From assembly GCF_013426205.1 (NCBI RefSeq), contig NC_089422.1, positions 9,141,001 through 9,205,000 on the forward strand: DNA of 64,000 bases, in the 5' to 3' direction. The notes below the pieces were generated by a model. The model was not told where the DNA came from, did not search any database, and saw only the letters and a program-made list of their open reading frames with translations. A program made the position numbers and the translations under genes. The DNA is from Metarhizium brunneum. Lineage: Eukaryota; Ascomycota; Sordariomycetes; Hypocreales; Clavicipitaceae. Shown piece after piece: positions 1 through 11,252 of the stretch (position 1 is its first letter; each line of letters starts with the position of its first letter).

Positions 1-1708
1 GCTTCAAGCGAGGTCATACAAAGTCTTTAGTGGACTTGACATAGCTTAAAATTAACCGCAATCCTTTTACAAGAAGTTACGACTCGCAAGCAGAAGACTG
101 ATCGAGGGAAAGGCAAGGAAAAACAATCCTTGTAAGTCTGCAAGAAAGGCTCTGCACCATGATAGCCTCTTCTCGTGGAGTTTCACTGAATTTAGAGCCG
201 CTCCATTTTATTATTTCTCATTAAGGCCCATCTGCACCCCTCACGACGTCACGGAGGTTTCCTAGAGAGCAGGAGTAAATTCACCCTCCACATCCGGCAT
301 CGTTCAGACTTTACTCAACGAGCCTACCAGCACGAAACTTCATATCCCCAATCCCCCCCTTGGACATTCACTGCATACAAACAACTCGCAAAGCTAATAT
401 GACAAAACTAGGCACAAAGCCTCTCAACGCAGCCATGAAGAGACATGTTTCACGAACCCATTCTCCGAAGCGTCTTCCGAGCCATCTACCACAAGAGTTG
501 CGAGCCATATATCTCTACGAAGCCAAAAACCAGATGTCGACATGCAGAATAAACTTGCATCGTGTGAAAAGAGCTCAGTGAAGACTTGGAGAAATGACTC
601 AATTCATCTAATAACAATCGTGGGTATGAAATGTCCTTGGTTTTTCTCAAGGCCTACTTGACTAAAGAGCTTTGTTTATACCAGAAGTGGTGCGAGCCTT
701 TTGCCCCTGGTTCTGTGACAAGAGCTCAAACATGGTTTGTGAATAGCTTCAAATTCAGTTAATGATTATCATAATTTTTACGGTCCTTGGTTTCTTTTAA
801 TCGAGTGCTTAAGGCTTCTAACCTGTATACCCCGACCTATCTCCCGACCACCTTGTGTGCAGTGACGATGCATCCTTTATGGTGTTGCAGTCTGGATCGG
901 CTATTAGGATGGTCATGGCATTTGTCTGTACGACAGGTTCCATGATCGTAATCGTCGTGTAGCCGTGTGAAATACCATTATTCGATCATTTGCTTGGATT
1001 CAGCAGGTCTTCAAAGAGGTCAGTATCTTGCACAATGTCTATGTCAGACTCATGGGTGGCTACAAAGTTGACGGGTTGGCACTCGGTAGTCTAGAATACC
1101 GAAGCTTCTACCACTGACTGACTAAACTACCTAGGTAATGATGCCATTTCCAAGACAAAGACACGCCATGGCAGGATGGTAACGGCCGAAGGAGCTGGAC
1201 TATTACTCAGGGCTAAGCTATTCCCAGAGCTAAACTAGTATTACCAAGGCTAAACTATCACCGAAGCTGAACCATTACCGGAAGGCATGATTCGTTCAAC
1301 TATACCACGAAAGCGCCGAGGGTGCGCCACAGGTAACCACCTTCTGCAGGCTTACTTCAGCTGCTGCAACTATTTCCCTCCTCTGCTCACGGAGTATGCA
1401 AAGACCAGTTGGGGTATATAAGACTCGGTAGGTCGAGTGTAGCCCACCCCGCTCGGGCTGGTGTAGAAATAGGAAGGTCCATAACGCAGCATCTGCCGCT
1501 TTATATATTTAGTACAAGACGACTCATCTTGTTGGTGATCAAGGTTGCTTTGCGATGGAACTAACGAGTGCCCTCTCACATTGTGTAACGGCCACCTGAT
1601 TGATAACAACGAGCTGCCGCCGCCGGGAAGAGTCCAACTTGGCCTTGGAATAGACTCGTACAAACTTGCAATAGTTCACTTTCAATCCCAGGTTCTTGTT
1701 GAGGAGAA
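1..1708. other. Intergenic region, no gene seen
   Basis: No open frame here has family similarity or a plausible splice structure. A short degenerate tandem array of a GCTAAAC-containing unit of roughly 18-20 bp is visible at about 1205-1285. The proximal promoter of the downstream subtilase is pyrimidine-poor; a TATA-like stretch (tttatatattta) lies at about 1500-1511, some 200 bp before the start codon. Confidence 0.6.
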
Positions 1709-3018
<1,310 letters not shown>

Positions 3019-3611
3019 GTGCTGCATCTGGTACCATACATTTGTTGATCAAGACCTTGGTTGTTGGGCCGCGGGCGTGGTTGATGCTCATGTCATGTCG
3101 TTTGGAAATTTCGCTTGAAACTTGACGGAATATTGAAGATATATGAGCTTGTGAAATTTGATATACGGACATTGTCCTCGATTTCTGCGTATCCAGCCTA
3201 CATCGTGTGCGTATAGTTGTTTGCAGTCGGTAACCATCTTGTGAGGAATCGAGTCCGTTGTTTCCGAATTCGACATTGCCGATCGCTTGGCCCACAAGGT
3301 ACAACTGCCGACATCAAGGTTAGAACCTTAATGTCGTCAGTCAACTGCTCCACAATCCATGCGGATAAATGGCGCAGGGAGCTCAAGGGTGGTTACACGG
3401 GTGATGGCGCGAGCTCAACGACGCCTTGTTGGTTGAGATGACGGTGAGCCAGCATTGATCAATCTCCAAGCTGCCCCTCTCCCCAAACGTCACTTCTTCC
3501 TCACCTCGGCACCACCTCTCTCCCAACAAACACAGCCACCCGCCCAACCCTCAATTCGCTCTCAAGCTGACCTCACCCGGCCAAGCACCAGACATTTCTC
3601 CATCAACCACC
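3019..3611. other. Intergenic region
   Basis: Spacer between two same-strand genes. The last 150 bases before the next start are C-rich and pyrimidine-rich, as in many fungal promoters. No other feature was recognised. Confidence 0.5.
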
Positions 3612-4259
3612 ATGGCTGTCCCCCCCAAATTCGCGGGCCACAAGCTCGAATTCGCCCCCTCGCCATCGACCTCGTCCGCCCCCCATTCCAAGCACACGTT
3701 CGAGCTCTACGTCGACTACTGCTGCCCCTTCTCGGCCAAGCTCTTCCGCACACTCAGCAACGACGTCATCCCCGCCATCCGCGACAACAAGTCCTGGGCC
3801 TCCAACCTGACCCTCATCTTCCGCCAGCAAGTCCAGCCGTGGCACCCCTCGTCCACGCTGATGCACGAAGCGGGGCTCGCGGTGCTGCGGCTCGCCCCCG
3901 GCAAGTTCTGGGCCTTTAGCAGCCAGCTGTTCGAGGAACAAAAGGACTTTTTCGACGCCAACGTCGTCGGCGAGACGCGAAACGCCACGTATAAGCGGCT
4001 GGCGAAGATTGCTGGCAAGGTCGGCGTCGACGAGGCCCAGGTCTACCGGCTGCTCGAGATTTCCGACAAGCCCGCCGAAAATGGCTCGCTGAACAGCGGG
4101 AACCAAGTCACGAACGACCTCAAGGTTGTTACCAAGATGAACAGATTGGTGGGGGTCCACGTCACCCCGACGGTGGTGTTTGACGGGGTCGTGCAGGATA
4201 CCAGCTCTGGGTGGACTTTGGACCAGTGGAAAGAGTGGCTGTCTAAGAATGTAGTTTGA
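3612..4259 (+). CDS. DsbA-like thioredoxin-fold protein
   Basis: Single exon, 215 aa, strongly GC-biased third positions. The N-terminal beta strand ELYVDY leads into Cys37-Cys38-Pro-Phe-Ser41, which matches the active-site position of thioredoxin-fold proteins but as a CxxS (monothiol) motif rather than CxxC. A helical insert follows (about residues 60-150). The cis-proline strand motif VHVTPTVVFDG at about residues 180-190 is the typical second half of a DsbA/FrnE-like fold. No signal peptide is evident, so a cytosolic location is likely. A role in disulfide or glutathione chemistry is inferred from fold only; the substrate is unknown. Convergent with the GT90 gene downstream. A 233-aa antisense frame overlaps the whole gene and is treated as a composition shadow. 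Confidence 0.8.
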   Translation: MAVPPKFAGHKLEFAPSPSTSSAPHSKHTFELYVDYCCPFSAKLFRTLSNDVIPAIRDNKSWASNLTLIFRQQVQPWHPSSTLMHEAGLAVLRLAPGKFWAFSSQLFEEQKDFFDANVVGETRNATYKRLAKIAGKVGVDEAQVYRLLEISDKPAENGSLNSGNQVTNDLKVVTKMNRLVGVHVTPTVVFDGVVQDTSSGWTLDQWKEWLSKNVV

Positions 4260-4519
4260 GCGAGATGTACCTAGGTAGGCATGTTGTCTAGAGTCGGAAT
4301 ACAAGCATTATGAGAGGTTGGGATGCAGTTCTTGATCGGGTTTGTATATTGCTCTTCCATTTGTGGCGCCGAATGGAACACGCAGACAACTGTCTTGTTG
4401 GAAAGTCCACGAGAATTACACAGCCAGAATATATCATAAAAACACATGTTTATATAAGTTTTTCTCTTTAATCATCATAACTTTTTATTTATCTACAATA
4501 TTTAATTGACTTGCGTCAT

Positions 4520-6163
4520 TTACATCTTTTTATTAAATTCCCGCCCACCTGTAGCTTCCTCCTGTTCAAGATGATCCACATCAAATAAACTTGCCATCTC
4601 TATCATTAAACGATACAAGTAAATAGACATGTCAATCTCTCGTACAACTTGCCGTGACCAAGTCGATCCAGCATGAGCAATCTCAGCGGACAACACCTGT
4701 CCAGCCGGGTCATTGACCAGGAAATTGACCATCGCAGGGAGTTCCTCCATCGTCATGGTGACGGGAATGTAATGGGCCCACGGGATGAGACGGTCATCGT
4801 GCCATTCTTGGAACCAGGTCTGCTTGAACACCACGGCCTGCCTAGACAGAAGACGGTAGAACCTGGTGCTCATGCTGTTCCCGTCTATGTCGTACAGGTA
4901 CTGATAGTGGGAAGACGTGTCTTCCGGCTCAACATCCGACGGCCCCAGGACGCGCTCCATGTCCTTACAAGACTCCTCGTCACATTGAATATAACTGCCG
5001 AAATGAATGTCAAACACGTCCTTGAATAGTGCAATTTGTTGCCTGTCTAGTTTATCCACCTGCAGTCCGAAGAATTGTCCCGTCTGAAGAACCTTGGCCG
5101 TATTCTGAAGGGACTGAATAAACGCGACGAAGCGCTCCCTATGGCCGGTCTTCCACGTGAATCGAGTAGCTTTGCCTCCTGTCGTCGACCCGCGCCAGTA
5201 AATCATACGCTTCTTTTCCGAAAAGGCCATCGGCTCTTGCTGCACGACGGGGTGCCCTGTGTAACACGGGCACGGGACCAAGATATCTCGAAAAGCAGAC
5301 ATGCGGCCAAAGCTCAGAATAGGGACGAGGGTGTGCGTATACGAGAATGTGCTCGGCGATGCGATGAGAGCGTGGAGGTCTGCCGGACGAGAGGACTGAC
5401 AAACGTCGTTGTATCTTGCGTGGGTGCCGGCCGACTGCGGCGCACGATGGGCACACGAGTCCAGTACCAAATCTTCAATTGACTCTCCGGAACGTTCATT
5501 GAACTGTGCCACTAGGGATGGCGGCTTGGACGAGTCCAGGATTCTCGGCTCATCAATGGTACTTAAGAACAAAAGGTTGTCGGGCAGCGCATGCAGAAAC
5601 GGCTGGATGAGTCCTCTCCATGCCCCTTCATACATGTACGGTGCAGACATGGACATGGTTCCATTTTGGATCGTGATGCGCGTCGTGCGAGGACAGTCCT
5701 CGCTTTGTTCTTTCAAGCGGAGAAACGCTTGCCGCGCTTCTGGCGTGCGGTAAGGCTCCAGGTCTCGATCAATCTGGTCGAAGTCGTCGATGATCCTGGA
5801 GTCGTGGGCCAGAGCAAATGCCACCCATTCTTCGAAACCCTTGGGAGGACTTCTTCGGTATCGACGCCTGTATTCGGCAACCGCTTCTCCTACATTTGAC
5901 GACTGGTTCTTGAGTCGAGATTGCGCCTTTTCTTGTGCTTGTCGTATGCGACAGAGAAATCCGGTCGGAGTATCGTCGTTGGCAATGCCTGGTGGGCATT
6001 TCTGCCCAATCAATAGAGTTTGTCTGGAAGCATATCGTGGGCTGAAGCTCGAGTAACCTGACTTGTATACAAAGGTGAATATGACGAGAGTAGCCGTAAT
6101 AGCAACAACAGTTTTCAAGCGCTTGATGGAGAAGGCTGGCCTGGACAGATAGGCGAGTACCAT
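4520..6163 (-). CDS. Glycosyltransferase family 90 (CAP10-like) type II membrane protein
   Basis: Single exon, 547 aa. A short cytosolic N-terminus precedes one hydrophobic segment (about residues 18-35), giving type II Golgi topology. The C-terminal half carries the GT90/CAP10 hallmarks: IYWRGSTTGG at residues 321-330, and the block from DGNSMSTRFYRLL (about 427-439) to WAHYIPV (462-468). CAP10 of Cryptococcus and fungal relatives are thought to be xylosyl- or related glycosyltransferases acting on cell-wall or capsule glycans; the donor here cannot be read from sequence. Cysteines at about 298, 300, 394 and 399 may form disulfides. The gene is followed by an AT-rich 3' region and lies tail-to-tail with the thioredoxin-fold gene. 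Confidence 0.88.
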   Translation of the reverse strand: MVLAYLSRPAFSIKRLKTVVAITATLVIFTFVYKSGYSSFSPRYASRQTLLIGQKCPPGIANDDTPTGFLCRIRQAQEKAQSRLKNQSSNVGEAVAEYRRRYRRSPPKGFEEWVAFALAHDSRIIDDFDQIDRDLEPYRTPEARQAFLRLKEQSEDCPRTTRITIQNGTMSMSAPYMYEGAWRGLIQPFLHALPDNLLFLSTIDEPRILDSSKPPSLVAQFNERSGESIEDLVLDSCAHRAPQSAGTHARYNDVCQSSRPADLHALIASPSTFSYTHTLVPILSFGRMSAFRDILVPCPCYTGHPVVQQEPMAFSEKKRMIYWRGSTTGGKATRFTWKTGHRERFVAFIQSLQNTAKVLQTGQFFGLQVDKLDRQQIALFKDVFDIHFGSYIQCDEESCKDMERVLGPSDVEPEDTSSHYQYLYDIDGNSMSTRFYRLLSRQAVVFKQTWFQEWHDDRLIPWAHYIPVTMTMEELPAMVNFLVNDPAGQVLSAEIAHAGSTWSRQVVREIDMSIYLYRLMIEMASLFDVDHLEQEEATGGREFNKKM

Positions 6164-8720
6164 GTTGTGGCTGCGAATCAGCGAACGAGGGAAAAGACGA
6201 GCGGTTGCGCAAAAAAAGGACCAGCATTAGTATTGCACATATTTGAATAGTGAACCCTGGCACTCTGACTCTTGTCTAATATCAAGGGATTCATGCCGAG
6301 ATCCTTGTCAGGGTACGGGAATTTAATTAAACGGCGTTTATAAAGACTGCTTATTAGAGTGGATAATTCATGCCGACAATACAACCCCTGCAAGCACCAG
6401 ACGTTTCGCCTATGACGATTACTCATAGGGCCCGATATTGGCAAGGGGGTCTAATGAACTGACTCGAGCTTGGAACTTGTATCTATTTAGAGACACGAAG
6501 CGCCTTCGTATCCCTACGGGTACTTGGCAGAACCTCTTCGGGCCACCTCGGACCTAGTCAAGTAAGTCAAGGTGGATGCGGTGTTTTTCCATTTATTGTC
6601 CTCGAGATTTCTATTATTCTTGGATACATGGCTAGTAAGATAGGCCTTGGGCTTGATCAAATCCCGCAAGTCTATCAAGTAAATACTAGATGGGCTATCG
6701 TGTCGTAATAATTACTGGTACTTGTTAGTAATTAAGTAAGTTTTTACTTAATTAATTATAAAAATTAATTAAATTAATATAAAAAAAAGGCTAGCTTATT
6801 ACCAGGGCCCACTAGTAGCACAATTAATAGTTGTACCTAGCTAATTTAATAGTAATACACAATTCAAAAAACACTGTGTACACGCATCGCAGTACATCAA
6901 ATCCACTAGCTCAAGAGGTGATTCATGACCTTATAATTATAAAAATTTAAAATAACCCAAGGGGGAGCAGCAGGGTCCTGCGGGTGAAATTAGTGGTATG
7001 AACCTCGACCCGCTCGCGCGGAGCGAGTAATAGAATAATGGAATAAATAAACACCAGTTTGCCATAAACTGCTTGCCATGGACAACTGCAGCATGCGTAT
7101 TGGACAGCTCGTGGGATGCTCCGGATACGCGCGGGATAGCTCGTGGGATGCTTCGGATGCGCTTCGGATAGCTCGTGGGATGCGTGTCGGATCGCCTATT
7201 AAGTCCGTGCCGGACCGCACGCGGGAGCTAACAGAGCAGACTGCATAAACATGCCGTTGTCAGTTCAATGTTGGTAGCATTAAACTTTCCAAGACTCCCC
7301 CTTGACGGCATCACCCGCAGAATCACGGCGCCATGCCACCACCAACTTGGCTCCAGGTAGCCTTCCAAGGAAGCAACGACGACTCCCTGTAATAATATTT
7401 GCACTCATGACTACCTAGGGTTTCATCGCAGCCCGGGGTCGACCAAATCAGTCGCGTCTGGGTGGCTGCTCTCCCATCTCCAAATATTATGTGCAGTGTA
7501 GTTATGCAAATGATGCCTGTCAACGATTGCCAGGATAGGCTTGAGTTTGCGAACGCGTGAGTAATTTCGCTCGGGTCCCGGCCGGCAGGCCAGGGCCGAA
7601 GGCGAGTGTAAACCGATGGAGCCACATCGGGCTCAGCCCAGAGTGTCCCTCCAACCAACTCAACCAATCCGACCCTTGGATTAGATTAATTAGAGACTTT
7701 CACAGCAAGAATTAGTAGTATTTAACTAACTAGAATATAAGATTAATTAAAGTTAAATAAGTTATTAATTTTATTTAAAGGAATTAATAATTAAATAACC
7801 TTAATATTTTATAAAAAGCCTTATTTTTATCTTAATATATATTCTTATATTAAAATAAGAAATATTTAATAAGTATTAAGAAAATTATATAAAAGCTAAA
7901 AAGTCTTATTTAAGCTAACATATTATATAATACCCTTATGTTTTTATAAGCGAACGCACTGCGACATAGCAATACCCCAACAGTCCAACAGTAGGCGTAT
8001 TAAGGACAAGGTTGGACAGTTTCAAGGTTAAGATAGCTACGAGCCCGGCTAGGAGGTATTATGCGCTTGAAGGCCGCTTGTTGTCGTGAAAACAAGTTAG
8101 CAATCCTGGTCCGAAGGCTACTGTCGGTGGACTAGGGCAACCCCGATAGGGAGGGAAGAAAGGCTACCGTTGACCCGTTTATGCGTGGGTAGAGCACCTT
8201 ACTCGGGGGCTCCTTAAGACCCCTTGGCCGATTTTAATGAGATAGAGCGGCAGGCAGAGGAAGGCGATGGTGTACGGCGGGATTCAGCGAATAAGGGCCT
8301 CCTGTATCTACTACCCTCGCCGTTGTAAATATACATATGTATCAACTGTGGAGCGCTTCATTGAATTACAAGGTCATGGATTTTGCGCGTGCCGATATTT
8401 ATCACGATTCATGTCTTTAGGCGTCCTTGTCCTGAGACTGCCTTTAGCTAGCTTATAGTTTACCATTGCTACAAGTACCCGAATCGCAGCAGGGGTAAAA
8501 GCTACAGAGTATTAGGCATTAGTAGATAATTAAACTCTATAGCCCGTTCCGAGTCAGGCACATCATGTACATAGGATAGTGTGGATACTATCGCAGAGCG
8601 TGCGAGCGAGAATAAATACAGCAAGCTGCCTACCCAAACTATTACCTTTGTATCCGTCAACAATTTTATACATTTGTCTTCTACAAGAATTATATTTAAC
8701 AATCCATCACCTTCTACACA
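6164..8720. other. AT-rich, gene-poor region
   Basis: No gene could be supported. Two strongly AT-rich blocks (about 6700-6960 and 7670-7950), dense in TTAATTA and TATTTAAT words, flank a normal-composition piece that carries a 32-bp tandem repeat. Such composition in ascomycetes usually marks old transposon sequence mutated by RIP, but no coding remnant of a transposase or reverse transcriptase was recognised. The last 150 bases form the promoter of the S1 protease, with TTTTATACA at about 8662-8670. Confidence 0.6.
7107..7202. repeat. Three-copy 32-bp tandem repeat
   Basis: The word GCTCGTGGGATG starts at 7107, 7139 and 7171, an exact 32-base period. Copies 1 and 2 share most of the unit (GGATG, CGGAT and GGATA blocks); copy 3 diverges after about 20 bases. 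It lies between the two AT-rich blocks. Function unknown; probably a minisatellite or a repeat inside a decayed element. Confidence 0.8.
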
Positions 8721-9964
8721 ATGGTCCGCCCTGTTGTCAGTGCACTAGTCGTCGCGTGTTCTGCTGTTTCGGCAGCAGCAGCAGCAACTATTGACAAGAG
8801 AATTCTTGGTGGACAACCAGCTGAGAAAGGCGACGTTCCATTTATTGTTCGTTTTGATAATAATTGCGGCGGCAGTTTATTGGACAAGACTACAGTCCTC
8901 ACTGCTGCTCATTGCGTTAGCGATGAAGCGGGAAAGCTCTCCGTAAGGGCAGGAGAGCTCCAGGTAAATACCATTGAACCTTTTTTTTTGCTAGGACATT
9001 TAGTAGTACCATAGTGCGGCTAGCAAAAGGTTTACAAGCAGTCTGGTATGAAGCTAATAATAATCATAGCGCGCAGGAGAGGGCGGAGTAGTTGCAGAAG
9101 TTGCATCTATTAAACGGCATCCAGAATACATCAGGGGTCGCCTGCCAAATGGTATTTTTCACCCAAATGATATTGCCATTGTAAAATTATCATCCCCGAT
9201 TGAGAAGAGCGATACGATTGGTTATGCGAGGCTGCCAGCAAACGGCTCTGATCCCGTGGTCAAGTCCATGGCAACCGTGGCAGGCTGGTAAGTGCTGGTC
9301 GTTGGCTAACCACCGCTGGATAGTATCAACGCTAACCAATATCGAAGGGGTGCCCAAGGCCATAGTAAAAATGATGGCAATCTTCACAAGGTTGACATCC
9401 CCGTCCACAAACGAGACGACTGTTCGGACATTGATAAAGGTGCCGTCAGAGACACTATAGTGTGTGCTGGTGCATATGGCAAGACTGCGTGTGATGGGGA
9501 TAGCGGTGGTCCTCTTATCGACCGATGGGGACAATTGATCGGTGTAGTGTCAGGTGGTGGGAGTGCCTGCCACGAACAAGGGCGAGAAACCTTGATATAT
9601 ACCAGGGTCGGGAGTTATATCCCCTTTATTTGCGAAAATCTTGACGCTCCTTGCCCGGATACTTTGTACGAACCGGCTGCCCAGCCGCCTGCGGAGCCTG
9701 TAAGTATATACACAACCCTATTACACCTTGTATATATTATAGTTGAGCACAGTGTACTGATGGGCTAACGACGTTTAGATCCCTGAATCTGAAGACCCTT
9801 TCTGGAGAGAGGTTAATTCACAAGCACAGCAGGTTTGCAATGATCGAGGACTCACCGGAGAACAAGCTCATCTTTGCGAAGAATATAAGCAGGCTTGCGT
9901 TTTTGACAATCTTGCTACTGATGACGCAAATGTTATTGTTGACTGCGTAAAGAATAAGGCGTAG
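8721..9964 (+). CDS. Secreted chymotrypsin-fold serine protease (S1), intact triad, Cys-rich C-terminal tail
   Basis: Four exons: 8721-8963, 9070-9287, 9348-9699 and 9779-9964, giving 332 aa. A signal peptide (about 1-20) is followed by a short propeptide ending Lys26-Arg27 before the mature N-terminus ILGG. Triad: His64 (TAAHC), Asp115 (NDIAIVKL), Ser206 (GDSGGPL). The cysteine pairs corresponding to 42-58, 168-182 and 191-220 are all present. The residue aligned with trypsin Asp189 is Thr200, so cleavage after Lys/Arg is not predicted despite overall trypsin similarity. Introns 1 and 3 use phase 0; intron 2 splits the Trp of AGWG and ends in a weak AAG acceptor, as in the paralogue at 11253. 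After the protease domain an 85-residue tail, starting with a Pro-rich linker, carries four cysteines (C-x12-C-x6-C-x15-C). Confidence 0.88.
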
Positions 9965-10265
9965 GCTAGCAAGTATAAAGAGGAAAATTCATTTATACTT
10001 GAGCGCCTAGCTACGCCTCAAGCCTGGAGATGTGTCAAGAAATATCCTTGCTTTAGAACCTAGATAGTCCGAGTCAGAGTCTCCTTTGGAACCTCTTGCT
10101 CTCTTTATAAACAATCGCTTTGTCCAAGTCGCACTAGACCACATGCAGTCTGTGCCTACAAGCCGGTCAAATGGCACGAGTAAATACTTTGGGTTTTATT
10201 ATCCTCTTGGATAAACGTTTGGGAATATGTACATGAAGCGCCTCTGAAGACTCGCATTCCTGGGC

Positions 10266-10830
10266 ATTGGAGTTAACTCATGTGTTTCGGCCTTTATAAC
10301 TCACTCATATAAGTTTCGACCCAGCCGTAGCTCACTCATGAGTTTAACTCAGACTCATGAGTCGAGGAAGCTCCCAATTATGTCACTTGGGAATGGAGGA
10401 CTGCGGTGTTCGCAAAGGCTCTGTGGTTGGGCGAACAAGCAAAGAGCAAATAAGCCCAAGACGGAGGCTGGTTCGACATATTAATTAATATGAACTGGTA
10501 AAAGGAAACATGGTGCGGGGTCAACAAAAGCAACAACTTCACAAGTGCCCTAGTTATCTAAGTCGACCATATTCCGCCATAACTACGTAGTAAATACTGG
10601 ATCGCATTCGCGCTGACTGGCCTTTAGCTGGTAGCATGTGATATTAGATATTCTGGAAGTGGGAAGGGGCTATAAGATTGTAACCGGGGCGATAAGATGC
10701 GGTAAAAAATTTTTGAGTTGTGAGTTAACTCATGAGTCAAGGGCGAAAACTCAAACTCAACTCACGTGAGTTTTTTAAGTTTTGAGTCATGAGCCAACTC
10801 ATGAGATGCCGTTTGAGTTAACTCAAACGC
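10266..10830. repeat. Palindrome-rich element, possible MITE-like relic
   Basis: Two arms (about 10266-10370 and 10715-10830) are packed with variants of the self-complementary words ACTCATGAGT and GAGTTAACTC, including CTCACGTGAG and TTTGAGTTAACTCAAA. The arms are roughly inverted with respect to each other around a 345-bp centre without coding potential. This could be a degenerate inverted-repeat transposable element or a dense array of binding sites. No target-site duplication could be fixed by eye. Confidence 0.45.
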
Positions 10831-11082
10831 CAGGTATGAACCTAGCTTTCCGGTCCTTGTGTTCGTGAGACAGGGATTATCGGCACGGCCTGGTGGGATA
10901 GCCATACGATTCGGAAGCGTCGCACGCCATATCTATGCAGAACAATCAGTCAACGCATGTTGGATGCATGAATTTGCCATTTCGCTTAAATACGAAACGT
11001 TTGGGTTGAACATAAGGATAGGGACCGGTACAAAGTTTATGCTTGGTTGTATTTGTAAGCGTCTTTTGTTCTTTGCTATCTT

Positions 11083-11087
<5 letters not shown>

Positions 11088-11117
<30 letters not shown>
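11088..11117. repeat. TA dinucleotide microsatellite
   Basis: An uninterrupted run of about 14-15 TA units, 135 bp upstream of the second S1 gene's start codon. It may act as an AT-rich core-promoter region; length polymorphism between strains is expected. Confidence 0.9.
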
Positions 11118-11118
<1 letters not shown>

Positions 11119-11252
11119 AGTGAACATAGCAAGCCGCCCCCCTATAGATTATTACATGACAATTTACCAACAGTCAATCTCAGCCTGTGCTATCTTATAC
11201 ATCCCTCCTTTTCTTATTTGCTTTATCGACTAACAACTCGCCTATTTTTACA

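Larger units (their letters stand above)
9965..11252. other. Spacer between the tandem S1 genes
   Basis: No gene was seen. It contains a cluster of palindromic ACTCATGAGT-type words (10270-10830), AT-rich stretches and a TA dinucleotide run just upstream of the second S1 gene. Confidence 0.6.

Noticed and set aside
3603..4304. 233-aa antisense frame over the thioredoxin-fold gene
   Set aside because: Composition shadow without domain evidence.
10859..11233. 124-codon frame running through the TA microsatellite
   Set aside because: The Ile/Tyr run is the dinucleotide repeat read as protein; the frame lies in the promoter of the second S1 gene.
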